A stretch of 64,000 nucleotides of DNA, taken from positions 62,001-126,000 of the forward strand of contig JACMNL010000101.1 of assembly GCA_014378525.1 (NCBI GenBank), given 5' to 3'. This document shows, piece after piece, positions 1 through 8,231 of the stretch. The notes beneath the pieces were generated by a model, which was not told the origin of the DNA, did no database searches, and saw nothing but the letters and a program-made list of their open reading frames with translations. The first letter of the stretch is position 1; the number at the start of each line of letters is the position of its first letter. The stretch is from Bacteriovorax sp. (lineage in GTDB: Bacteria > Bdellovibrionota > Bacteriovoracia > Bacteriovoracales > Bacteriovoracaceae). Made by a program: the position numbers and the translations under genes.

Positions 1-599
1 TTCTTGTATCTGTTCCGAAAGGAAGAATTTCACTATCCAGTTCAAAAACACAAAAAGATATCAGTGTTAATATTATCGAATCGAACAAAGTTTATAGCGA
101 TAATAAAAAATGTGTAAAAAGTATCGGCCTGGAAAATACGCAGCTAAACGTAAAAATCTCCAGCGAAAATATTCTTTTTGAAAAAGCAGACTGTAATTAC
201 GACGTGATGATTGTTGTTCCGATTGCACAGTCTTACGATATGGATATTTCTTCTGGAAGTGCATTAGTGACTGTAAGAAATGTTACAGGCGCAGTTAATT
301 TAAAAACCGCGACAGGAAGTGTTTCAGTAGAAGGTGATGTTGTAAAAAACATTACGGCAAAATCGGCGACCGGTAACATGAGTTTTAGCTATAAAACATG
401 CTCGGGAAGAGCAGACCTGGACATGATGAGTGCCACTGGGAAAATGAATGTGAATCTTCCTGCAACCTGTAAAATCCGGGTAGACTACAAGAGTGCTACA
501 GGTAAGTTGTTTAATGCTTTAGGGGAAACTCAGGATTACCAGGTAATGATCAATTCCAAGAGCGCTAGCGGTGACTTTACTATTGGAAAAATGCAGTAA
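1..599 (+). CDS. DUF4097-like beta-repeat protein, 5' end missing
   Basis: The reading frame is open from base 3 to the stop at 597-599, so the gene begins left of the window; the first internal ATG at 204 is not a convincing start because coding continues upstream of it. The visible 198 residues are rich in Ser, Thr, Gly and Val and carry a short repeat ending in A-T-G or A-S-G (TATGSVSV, SATGNMSF, SATGKMNV, SATGKLFN, SASGDFTI), spaced about 15-30 residues apart. This is typical of DUF4097 proteins, which fold as a stacked beta-helix and are usually envelope-associated. Two cysteines near the middle could pair. No function can be assigned. A secreted or membrane-anchored N-terminus is expected but lies outside the window. 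Confidence 0.75.
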   Translation, partial: LVSVPKGRISLSSSKTQKDISVNIIESNKVYSDNKKCVKSIGLENTQLNVKISSENILFEKADCNYDVMIVVPIAQSYDMDISSGSALVTVRNVTGAVNLKTATGSVSVEGDVVKNITAKSATGNMSFSYKTCSGRADLDMMSATGKMNVNLPATCKIRVDYKSATGKLFNALGETQDYQVMINSKSASGDFTIGKMQ

Positions 600-662
600 A
601 TTAAGGTCTGTCTAAGCGGGGTATCATCCCCAATGCTGTCTTTTTAGGTTTAAAATTACGAT

Positions 663-1589
663 ATGAAAAACATGTTTACGATAGAGGCAAATGAAAAAAT
701 ACTTAAGGCCGCAGGGATCTATAGCATCCTTTGGGGTTTTATTATTTTTTTGATCCCCAGAGTGATTTTGCAGTTTTTTGGTGTAGAGATTCCTCACGTG
801 ATCGAATTCTGGCAGTTGACTGGTATGATCGTTGGAGTAATAGGAGTTGGTTATTGCATTGCCAGTCAGGATACTGGAAAATACTGGCCGATTGTATTTG
901 TCGGTTTTCTCGGTAACCTTCTGGGTGCCCTAGTTTTTGCCAAAGCACTTGTAAGCGTAAGTCTTCCACCATTTTTCGCTTCAATATTATTAGTAAGTAC
1001 AGCAATCTGGTTAGTTCCATTTTATTTTATTCTTCATGCGGCCTACGATGAAGTTGTTCAGGAGGATAGTCCTCCAAAGCAATTTAATGACCTGATCCGT
1101 TTTGTTCGTACATCTCAGAACAAGACTTTGCTGGAATTGTCGAATCAGCAAAACGTGTTACTGGTTTTTGTGCGCCACTTTGGTTGTACATTCTGTCGTG
1201 AAACAGTTTCTGAGATGGCCAAAATCGATGAGGCCATTCTTGGAAGAAAACTCACTGTAGTTTTTGTTCACATGAGTGACAGATCATACGGAGATGAATT
1301 CTTTTCAAAATACTACGACCACGCAGTTCACCACATTTCTGATCCGGGAAGAGCGCTTTATAAAAGTTTAAATTTAAGACGCGGCTCACTTTACCAACTG
1401 CTGGGACCGATGACCTGGATCCGCGGGATCTATGCTGGAGTCTTCAAAGGCCATGGGTTGGGAGAGTTTGAAGGTGATAGTATGCAGCTCGGTGGAGTTT
1501 TCGTTCTTTCTCACGGGCAGATTATCTTTGAACAGAAGGCGAATTCTGCCTCTCACTTGTTCCAAATAAGCACTCTTCCAGAAGTATAG
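663..1589 (+). CDS. Membrane protein fused to a peroxiredoxin-like (AhpC/TSA-type) thioredoxin domain
   Basis: 308 residues in two parts. Residues about 10-125 contain four hydrophobic membrane segments. Residues about 135-305 form a thioredoxin-fold domain of the peroxiredoxin-like AhpC/TSA family: a beta strand followed by FVRHFGCTFCRET (redox CxxC at about residues 175-178), then a helix, a strand and the late motif DPGRALYKSLNL with an LGPM-W segment. Stand-alone members are usually about 170-200 residues, so the membrane domain is an addition. The CxxC suggests a disulfide or peroxide redox role facing one side of the inner membrane. The topology, and so the compartment, is not certain: an even number of segments would leave the domain cytoplasmic. 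The start is ATG 663; downstream asnB is a separate unit. Confidence 0.7.
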   Translation: MKNMFTIEANEKILKAAGIYSILWGFIIFLIPRVILQFFGVEIPHVIEFWQLTGMIVGVIGVGYCIASQDTGKYWPIVFVGFLGNLLGALVFAKALVSVSLPPFFASILLVSTAIWLVPFYFILHAAYDEVVQEDSPPKQFNDLIRFVRTSQNKTLLELSNQQNVLLVFVRHFGCTFCRETVSEMAKIDEAILGRKLTVVFVHMSDRSYGDEFFSKYYDHAVHHISDPGRALYKSLNLRRGSLYQLLGPMTWIRGIYAGVFKGHGLGEFEGDSMQLGGVFVLSHGQIIFEQKANSASHLFQISTLPEV

Positions 1590-1651
1590 TCACACATGCT
1601 ACAATAATGGTTCTTCCGGTTTCTCGGAAGTCACCTTTAGGAGCAAAGTGG

Positions 1652-3262
1652 ATGTGCGGTTTTATCGTTATAGAAGGCGAGTTTGATTCAACTTTAACTT
1701 CTTCATCACTAGGTCCTTTTAAAAATCTTTATAACAAACTCACTCACAGAGGCCCTGACGATCACAAAGTTGTGCCGTTTAAAAAAGGCGTGATTGGTTT
1801 TCACCGTCTGGCGATTATGGATTTGAGCCCGCAGGGAGCTCAGCCTTTTAAATCAAATGACAGTCTGCTGGTTTGTAACGGGGAAATTTATAATTACCCT
1901 GCTCTAAAAAAAGAATGCACTACTCATAAATTTTTATCGGGCTCAGACTGCGAAGTTTTACTTCCATTGTATGAAATGCTCGGTATTGAAAAAATGGTAA
2001 AGAAACTCGATGCTGAATATGCTCTGGTGATCTGGGATGCAAAAAAGGAAAAACTACTTGCTGCCCGCGATCCAATGGGAATCCGACCTTTGTTTTATGG
2101 AAAAACAAAAGAAGGTGGAATGTGTTTCGCCTCTGAAGTAAAAGCACTCCATGATATCTGTAAAGAAATTGCACCATTTCCACCGGGACATTACTACGAC
2201 GGTGATAAATTTATTTCTTATCTCGATTTATCTCACGTTGAAAAATTCCACGGCGATAATATGGCCCGGGTTTTAAAAGGGATCAACTCACGTTTAAGAT
2301 CAGCTGTTGATAAAAGACTACAGTCAGATGCAGAGATCGGATTTCTTTTAAGTGGTGGTCTCGATTCAAGTCTGGTGTGCGCTCTCGCACAAAAAGGCAG
2401 CAAAAAACCTATCAGGACTTTTTCAATCGGTATGACTGACGATGCGATCGACTCGAAATACGCTAAAGATGTTGCAGATTATATAGGTGCAAATCACACC
2501 AACGTTTCTATGACGGTTGAAGATGTCATCGCTGCTCTTCGCGATGTTATTTATCATTTAGAAACTTGGGACATCACAACAGTCAGAGCATCCATCGGAA
2601 TGTACCTGGTATGCAAATACATCGGCGAAAAAACCAACATCAAAGTATTACTCTCTGGTGAAGTAAGCGATGAGCTTTTTGGTTACAAATATACTGACTT
2701 TGCTCCATCGGCTTCTGAATTCCAGAATGAAGCAGCAAAAAGAATTCATGAACTTTATATCTACGACGTCCTAAGAGCTGACAGATGTATTTCAGCGCAC
2801 TCACTTGAAGCACGCGTTCCATTTTCCGATCAGGACTTCGTTCAATACGTCATGGCCATCGATCCGCAGATGAAAATGAACACCTATAAAATGGGAAAAT
2901 TCCTTTTACGTGAAGCTTTCAATGCAGCTGATGGCGAAGAAAAACTACTACCTGATCATATTCTCTGGCGCGACAAAGCGGCCTTCTCGGATGCCGTCGG
3001 TCACAGCATGGTAGATGAATTAAAATCCTTCGCAGATAAGAAGTACACAGATGATGACGTCAAAAACGCTCACAAAAAATATCCGTACAAAACTCCTTTC
3101 ACGAAAGAATCCCTGATGTACCGTGAAATCTTCGAAGAGTTTTATCCGGGGCGCGCAGAACTCATTAAAGACTTCTGGATGCCAAACCAGACCTGGGAAG
3201 GATGTAACGTGACAGATCCAAGTGCGCGCGTTCTTTCAAATTACGGGGCCTCTGGAAAATGA
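1652..3262 (+). CDS. asnB: Asparagine synthase (glutamine-hydrolysing)
   Basis: Makes asparagine from aspartate, glutamine and ATP in the cytoplasm. The start is set at ATG 1652 rather than an upstream in-frame ATG at 1607, because the mature enzyme needs Cys2 as glutaminase nucleophile (Met-Cys-Gly-Phe here) and AGGAG lies 8 bases upstream. The N-terminal Ntn glutamine amidotransferase domain shows RGPDD (33-37), HRLAI (51-55) and NGEIYNY (76-82). The C-terminal synthetase domain carries the pyrophosphate loop SGGLDSS at about 233-239. At 536 residues it is close to E. coli AsnB (554). The stop overlaps the start of the following pseudouridine synthase by 4 bases (ATGA), so the two are probably co-translated. 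Confidence 0.95.
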   Translation: MCGFIVIEGEFDSTLTSSSLGPFKNLYNKLTHRGPDDHKVVPFKKGVIGFHRLAIMDLSPQGAQPFKSNDSLLVCNGEIYNYPALKKECTTHKFLSGSDCEVLLPLYEMLGIEKMVKKLDAEYALVIWDAKKEKLLAARDPMGIRPLFYGKTKEGGMCFASEVKALHDICKEIAPFPPGHYYDGDKFISYLDLSHVEKFHGDNMARVLKGINSRLRSAVDKRLQSDAEIGFLLSGGLDSSLVCALAQKGSKKPIRTFSIGMTDDAIDSKYAKDVADYIGANHTNVSMTVEDVIAALRDVIYHLETWDITTVRASIGMYLVCKYIGEKTNIKVLLSGEVSDELFGYKYTDFAPSASEFQNEAAKRIHELYIYDVLRADRCISAHSLEARVPFSDQDFVQYVMAIDPQMKMNTYKMGKFLLREAFNAADGEEKLLPDHILWRDKAAFSDAVGHSMVDELKSFADKKYTDDDVKNAHKKYPYKTPFTKESLMYREIFEEFYPGRAELIKDFWMPNQTWEGCNVTDPSARVLSNYGASGK

Positions 3263-3912
3263 GTTACACCACAGTCTTTGAAAACGCTCACTTTATCGTA
3301 GTTGATAAAGCAGCTTTAGTATTAAGTGTGCCAGGTAGAGAAGGGGAGAAGGACGAGCGTCCGGTTTTAGGCCGCATCCTGGAAAAAGATCTCGCAATCA
3401 CTATCTATCCTGTTCACCGCCTCGACTATGAAGTGCAGGGACTCATCATGTTCGCAAAAAATCCGGCCGCGCATAAAGCAGCGAATGCCTGGTTTGAAAA
3501 AAAAGAAGTTCATAAAACTTACGTGGCCCTGACGAAAGCACTTCCTGAAACGAAGGAGAGTTTTAAAAAAGGCGAGAGCTATGAGTGGAAGTGTAAACTT
3601 CTTCGCGGGAAAAAACGCGCGTACGAGTCTCCTCACGGCAAAGACAGCACGACCATTGCTAAACTAATATCAGTGGATGAAAAGGGATATTTTCATTGGG
3701 AAATGAACCCTATTACTGGAAGATCTCACCAGCTTCGATTCGAACTTTTTCGTCACGGACATCCCATATTAGGGGACGAACTCTATTCGTCGGATGAATC
3801 TTTTAACGGTGGTGTCGGAATCGCACTCCGCGCTTTTAAAATTGATTTCACCAAATCACCTGGCAAAGAAAAATTTCTTCTTCCAGATATTTTAGAAATT
3901 AATAAATTTTAA
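3259..3912 (+). CDS. RluA-family RNA pseudouridine synthase
   Basis: Isomerises uridine to pseudouridine in rRNA or tRNA. The catalytic motif HRLDYEVQGL contains the invariant Asp (family form HRLDxxTSGL), and the C-terminal signature TGRSHQLRFEL followed by HPILGDELY is typical of RluA-type enzymes. At 217 residues it lacks an S4 domain and is short for the family, resembling the compact RluA/TruC-like group. The target base cannot be predicted. It overlaps asnB by 4 bases and is likely translationally coupled to it, with no obvious biochemical link. Confidence 0.85.
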   Translation: MSYTTVFENAHFIVVDKAALVLSVPGREGEKDERPVLGRILEKDLAITIYPVHRLDYEVQGLIMFAKNPAAHKAANAWFEKKEVHKTYVALTKALPETKESFKKGESYEWKCKLLRGKKRAYESPHGKDSTTIAKLISVDEKGYFHWEMNPITGRSHQLRFELFRHGHPILGDELYSSDESFNGGVGIALRAFKIDFTKSPGKEKFLLPDILEINKF

Positions 3913-3924
3913 TTGAAAAAATAT

Positions 3925-3954
3925 TTGCCAGCGTGTTGTCAAAATAATTATACT
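3925..3954 (+). promoter_or_regulatory. Putative sigma70-type promoter
   Basis: TTGCCA at 3925-3930 and TATACT at 3949-3954 are separated by 18 bases, a good sigma70-like arrangement, about 50 bases before the ATG of the small secreted protein at 4003. Confidence 0.5.
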
Positions 3955-4002
3955 AAAATCTATCAACATCAATGTGTCTTTTTTTTACTATGAGGGTGAA
4001 AA

Positions 4003-4404
4003 ATGGTCGTATCAAAAGTTAAAAAAACTATGTTTTTTATTATGCTCTTAACTGCGTTCAATCTTAGCGCTGCCATCAATCCACAAGCAATGAATGCTCA
4101 GAATGCCCAGATGGTTAACCTGAACCTGAAAATTAAATCAAACAACCAGACTGTGAAGTCTGATCTGATGATGCCTTTTTATCAACTTGCTTCATTCGAA
4201 AGAAAGTTCGGTTCTAAAAATGTTCTGATTGAAATGAGTCCTAAGCACGGCAAAAATGCTGATGAGATCGCACTAGAGATGAGATTCTACAAAGTAGCAG
4301 GAGCGAAAGCTTTCTACAAAAAAGATATCATCGCTAAAATCGGCGAAGAGTCTCATGTGAGCTTCCGTGGTATGTCTCTTAAGGTCACACCCGTTTTAAA
4401 TTAA
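4003..4404 (+). CDS. Small secreted protein, unknown function
   Basis: 133 residues with a Sec-type signal peptide (MVVSKVKKTMFFIMLLTAF then NLSAA). The mature part is polar, Met-rich near its N-terminus, without cysteines or a recognisable domain. AGGG lies 8 bases upstream of ATG 4003 and a good promoter precedes it, so it is probably expressed alone. Its stop overlaps the stop of the convergent RMD1-like gene by 3 bases. No function is proposed. Confidence 0.7.
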   Translation: MVVSKVKKTMFFIMLLTAFNLSAAINPQAMNAQNAQMVNLNLKIKSNNQTVKSDLMMPFYQLASFERKFGSKNVLIEMSPKHGKNADEIALEMRFYKVAGAKAFYKKDIIAKIGEESHVSFRGMSLKVTPVLN

Positions 4405-5516
4405 TGATTGAAGTAATCAGCTAGCTGCTTGATGAATGGAATCAACTCGATTGAGATGAGTGCGATGATAACCAGTTCCATGAGATGAGATCTCTTGGAA
4501 TTGATGTTATCGAGTAAGAGCTTACAAAGCTCTGCCAGGTTATCAAGCTTGTTATCGATCGAACTCTGCCAGTCAGAAAACCTGAACTTATTCGAGGCCA
4601 TTCTGAAGACTGTCGAATGATAAAGGTCCCCGATGACTTTCAGTGAGTTCTCAACACTCTCGACGATCTCTGCGATCTCGATATACTTCTGGCCCGCTTC
4701 AAGTGCCAGGTCAGTGTAGCGTGAAGAAAAAATATTCATCTCTTTAAGTTCAACTGCAGAGTAAATTTCTCTGAGTTTTTTATCTAATAAATCATCGTAG
4801 TAGCGCATTTCAAGCAGCTGGTTGAGTGCAAACTCAATAACGTCCGGGATATCGAGCGAGCCTGTGGGCTCAATGATAAAGGCCGAGTTCCAGTCAATAA
4901 TGGCCATATCATTTTTATAATACTGTAAAGTACTGCTATAAATACGCTCACGGATTTGAGTGGCCAGCAGATCCTTCTCTTCGTTGATGATCAGTGCAGC
5001 GATATCTTCCTCCTGCAATATGAGTGAAGCATCAGCATAATCATTGTCAAAACTTTCGATGAAATAAAGAATATAATCTTCATTCACTTCCCATTCATTA
5101 ATTTTCGCCATCGCAGGTTTTATCTGCTGGGTAAGCTCGCGCGCTTTTCCACGTGCATAGATATCAAGGATATCGTAGTTCTGGATTTTATCAGAGATCG
5201 CACGAAGTCCATCTATCGTCGTCCCGACAGGAATGGGAAAATCAAAAGTAAGTGAGAGTGTTCCGAACTCCCAGATCTTTGCCGTGATTTCCGGATTGAA
5301 TTCTATTCCTTGATCCTGGTACGAATAATTTCCCAAGGCCACGCTGAGCGGATCGTTGGATACGACAACAGCAGACTGGTTAATTTTCTTTAAACGAAAT
5401 TTTGCTCTCGCCGTCGTCTCTTGTTGAAGAATTTTTTCGGCCTTTTCGAGGTCGATTTCTTCTCCAATGTCGTAAACTCTGTAAACTAAGATCCGGCCTT
5501 TTTTAATGGTATTCAT
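4401..5516 (-). CDS. RMD1/YagE family protein (DUF155)
   Basis: 371 residues. The N-terminal part begins with a strand containing VYRVYDIGEEIDL and continues with the acidic and hydrophobic pattern of DUF155 (ITAKIWEFGTLSLTFDFPI, then a phosphate-loop-free alpha/beta region). The C-terminal third is helical, with ENSLKVIGDLYHS and FRFSDWQ, and ends in a single transmembrane segment (LVIIALISIELIPF). Family members such as yeast RMD1 and the mitochondrial RMND1 are membrane-anchored, and RMND1 supports mitochondrial translation. The bacterial role is unknown. It lies alone on the minus strand between plus-strand genes, so it has its own promoter. Confidence 0.75.
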   Translation of the reverse strand: MNTIKKGRILVYRVYDIGEEIDLEKAEKILQQETTARAKFRLKKINQSAVVVSNDPLSVALGNYSYQDQGIEFNPEITAKIWEFGTLSLTFDFPIPVGTTIDGLRAISDKIQNYDILDIYARGKARELTQQIKPAMAKINEWEVNEDYILYFIESFDNDYADASLILQEEDIAALIINEEKDLLATQIRERIYSSTLQYYKNDMAIIDWNSAFIIEPTGSLDIPDVIEFALNQLLEMRYYDDLLDKKLREIYSAVELKEMNIFSSRYTDLALEAGQKYIEIAEIVESVENSLKVIGDLYHSTVFRMASNKFRFSDWQSSIDNKLDNLAELCKLLLDNINSKRSHLMELVIIALISIELIPFIKQLADYFNH

Positions 5517-5651
5517 AGCTATGCTTTTTCCCCTGAATTCATTCTAACATACCTAGATTATTTAAGAATGTGGGAATAGTTTTTCTTCAGTGACTATGCT
5601 ATAAAAGCTCTATATTACGAAGACCCTGATTCCCTACTAAAAAGAGCGGTT

Positions 5652-6083
5652 ATGATTAACGACAGAATTCAGTCCCTGGTTTCGGATTTCAAACGATTTA
5701 CAGACTGGGAAGAGCGCTACAAACATTTAATCGATCTTGGCAAAAAAATGCCGGCCATGGATGAAGTTAACAGAATCCCCGAAAATTTAGTAAAGGGTTG
5801 TCAGTCACAAGTTTGGATTCACGCAGATTTAAAAGACGGTAAAATTTATTTCCAGGCAGACAGTGATGCTTCAATTGTAAAAGGCATCATCGCACTTTTA
5901 ATCGGCGTCTACACCGGATCAACTCCAGATGAAATTCTCACAACCAAACCAACTTTTTTAGAAGACATCGGTCTGCGCGAACATCTTTCGATGTCGCGAG
6001 CCAACGGCCTGAACTCAATGATGAAACAAATTTCTTTTTTCGCCATGGCCTACAAAGCTAAACTGGCGATGAATCAACAATAG
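5652..6083 (+). CDS. sufE: SufE-like sulfur acceptor
   Basis: Accepts persulfide sulfur from a SufS-type cysteine desulfurase for Fe-S cluster assembly. The acceptor cysteine sits in VKGCQSQVW (Cys50; E. coli SufE uses Cys51), followed by the family-typical ADSDASIVKG and a hydrophobic helix. At 143 residues it is full length. No sufS or sufBCD is present nearby. The gene ends 2 bases before hemB, so the two are very probably co-transcribed, pairing Fe-S assembly with tetrapyrrole synthesis. Confidence 0.92.
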   Translation: MINDRIQSLVSDFKRFTDWEERYKHLIDLGKKMPAMDEVNRIPENLVKGCQSQVWIHADLKDGKIYFQADSDASIVKGIIALLIGVYTGSTPDEILTTKPTFLEDIGLREHLSMSRANGLNSMMKQISFFAMAYKAKLAMNQQ

Positions 6084-6085
6084 GT

Positions 6086-7081
6086 ATGTACATGCTCAAT
6101 ATCAGCCGCCCTAGAAGAAACAGAAAAACAGATGCTATCAGACGTCTGGTTCGCGAAACTCATTTGTCGCCGAATGATTTGATCGCACCTTTATTTGTTA
6201 AAGAAGGAACAAATCTTAGAGAAGAAATTAAAACCATGCCGGGAGTTTTCCGTTTATCAATCGATGAACTGGTAAAAGAGTGCCGCGAACTTCACTCTCT
6301 TGGTGTTCCATGTGTTTCATTATTTCCTGCGATCGATGAAAAATTAAAAGATACACGTGCAAGCGAAGCTTATAACCCGAATGGTTTATATCAACGTGCT
6401 ATCAAGGAAGTTAAAAATGCTCTTCCTGATTTAATGGTCATGACTGATGTTGCACTCGATCCTTACTCTAGTGATGGTCATGATGGTTTAGTAGATCCAA
6501 AAACAGGTGAGATCTTAAACGATGCTACACTTGATGTGCTGGCAAAGATGTCGATCATCCAGGCGCGCTCAGGTGCTGATATCGTCGGCCCTTCAGACAT
6601 GATGGATGGGCGAATCGGATTCATCAGAGATGCTTTAGATGATGAAAACTTAATTAACGTAACGATCATGTCGTACGCTGCAAAATACGCTTCTGCTTTT
6701 TACGGGCCATTCAGGGATGCTCTTGGATCTGCTCCAAAAAAAGGTGATAAAAAAACTTATCAAATGGATTATGCCAATGTGAGAGAAGCACTTCGCGAAG
6801 CTTATCTTGATGAATCAGAAGGTGCAGACATTCTCATGGTAAAACCAGGACTGCCGTACCTGGATGTCATTAAAACTTTAAGAGACAACACTACTCTTCC
6901 AATCGCTGCTTATAATATTAGCGGAGAGTACGCGATGGTGAAGGCCGCTGCGATGATGGGAATGCTTGATGAGGAAAAAGCGATGATTGAAATGCTTTGG
7001 GCATTCAAGCGTGCGGGCTCAGATATGATTCTTACTTATTTCGCAAAAGACGCTGCACGAGTTTTAAACTCACACCATTAA
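6086..7081 (+). CDS. hemB: Porphobilinogen synthase (delta-aminolevulinate dehydratase)
   Basis: Condenses two 5-aminolevulinates to porphobilinogen. Both active-site lysine regions are present: KYASAFYGPFRDA at about residue 199 and MVKPGLPYLD with the Schiff-base lysine at 253; MMDGRIG and YNISGEY are also typical. The metal loop reads DVALDPYSSDGHDG, with Asp where zinc enzymes have three cysteines, so this is the Mg/K-dependent zinc-free type seen in Pseudomonas aeruginosa. ATG 6086 is two bases after the sufE stop; a second ATG at 6092 is an equally possible start. Confidence 0.95.
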   Translation: MYMLNISRPRRNRKTDAIRRLVRETHLSPNDLIAPLFVKEGTNLREEIKTMPGVFRLSIDELVKECRELHSLGVPCVSLFPAIDEKLKDTRASEAYNPNGLYQRAIKEVKNALPDLMVMTDVALDPYSSDGHDGLVDPKTGEILNDATLDVLAKMSIIQARSGADIVGPSDMMDGRIGFIRDALDDENLINVTIMSYAAKYASAFYGPFRDALGSAPKKGDKKTYQMDYANVREALREAYLDESEGADILMVKPGLPYLDVIKTLRDNTTLPIAAYNISGEYAMVKAAAMMGMLDEEKAMIEMLWAFKRAGSDMILTYFAKDAARVLNSHH

Positions 7082-7140
7082 AGATCTAATATTTTTGCTG
7101 TTAAACGGGCCGAGATAACATCCGGCCTGGCCTTACCAAT

Positions 7141-8079
7141 TTACCTGATGCCGGGAACTTTATTGATTCTCATTACTTTTTCATAAGTATTCCAGTGTGA
7201 GTCGCTTAAGTGTCTCGACTGCATACAACCTTTTTCCGGGCTGTAGATGAAATCTTCTGCACCCTGAACCAGAATTCCTTCAACGTTCCCGTTTCTTGCA
7301 TTGAATACCGGTGAGCCGGAGTTTCCTCCATATGAATCAAGATTGGCCGTGAAATAATGGTCGCGAAGTAAAAAAGATTTTATCGGATGCTCTCTCTCCA
7401 GATCATTCATTCTGCTGACGACAGCTCCATCAGTAGCTTTCATTGGAAGTCCCAATGGATGACCGATAACTACAAGAGGAGTGTTAAGCAACGCTCTTCC
7501 AAATTTTCTTGTATTAAGTTTTACGAATCCTTTTACCGGACGATCAAGTTCGATGACAGCGTAGTCATTAACTTCTTTGTCAGAGTAAACATATTTTTGA
7601 GCAGTAATACTTTTGCATGAATAAACTTGGGACGGTGAAAATTCAGTAACACCTTCTTTGAAACCAAACACCCATTTGTTGTCTGAACATTCTTTTGCAT
7701 TCACCATACAGTGGCCGGCCGTCACTAGAGTGGTTGGACTCACTAAAAATCCCGAGCAGTTTCCAAGTGAAACCTGTTCAGTGAAACGTTCGTCTTCACA
7801 AATCTGTGGCATGGCATTTTTTAGTACAACATTTGGAAAAAGAATTCGATTTTCATTGTCTCTGTCGACCACTAAACGTTTTTTTGGAACACGAAGTGCG
7901 ATTGAATTTGATTTGTTTATAAAGCTTGAATCGGAATACTGGTCGATCTCTACACGGTTATCACTTCCGTAGATCAGGTCTTCACCGGAAATTACCGGCA
8001 GATGTTCAAAGGCCCCTGCGCTTGTTGCAATAACAAAAATTGATGAAATCAAAATTGATTTCCTGATAGAACCCTTCAT
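7141..8079 (-). CDS. Secreted trypsin/V8-like serine protease
   Basis: 312 residues with a signal peptide (residues 1 to about 23). The chymotrypsin-fold triad is complete: His123 in TLVTAGHCM, Asp172 in VNDYAVIELD and Ser254 in YGGNSGSPVF. The GNSGSP serine motif and the compact catalytic part resemble the V8/glutamyl-endopeptidase-like S1 group. There is a propeptide-like stretch of about 75 residues ahead of the catalytic domain. At least six cysteines in the catalytic part could form disulfides. Probably periplasmic or exported. It stands alone between hemB (convergent) and the outer-membrane barrel gene. Confidence 0.85.
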   Translation of the reverse strand: MKGSIRKSILISSIFVIATSAGAFEHLPVISGEDLIYGSDNRVEIDQYSDSSFINKSNSIALRVPKKRLVVDRDNENRILFPNVVLKNAMPQICEDERFTEQVSLGNCSGFLVSPTTLVTAGHCMVNAKECSDNKWVFGFKEGVTEFSPSQVYSCKSITAQKYVYSDKEVNDYAVIELDRPVKGFVKLNTRKFGRALLNTPLVVIGHPLGLPMKATDGAVVSRMNDLEREHPIKSFLLRDHYFTANLDSYGGNSGSPVFNARNGNVEGILVQGAEDFIYSPEKGCMQSRHLSDSHWNTYEKVMRINKVPGIR

Positions 8080-8183
8080 ATTGAAGCCCCCCGGCCCAAA
8101 ACAAAAATAAATGAAATATATCCCCAGTTAGGGTGATACGGCAGCATGGGATTTTATGCAATAGATGGTGGAAAGTTTACAGT

Positions 8184-8211
8184 GTAAAAAGGCCCTCTTA
8201 TGTGAGGGCCT
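8184..8211 (-). terminator. Rho-independent terminator after the barrel gene
   Basis: An 8-bp GC-rich stem (AGGCCCTC / GAGGGCCT, 8190-8211) with a 6-base loop is followed on the minus strand by a T run. It lies just past the stop of the gene at 8232. Confidence 0.85.
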
Positions 8212-8231
8212 GTATGTGAAATTTTAAGTGA

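Noticed and set aside
7090-7135. GGCCG/CGGCC hairpin after hemB
   Set aside because: Only 5 pairs with a 10-base loop and no T run; too weak to call a terminator.
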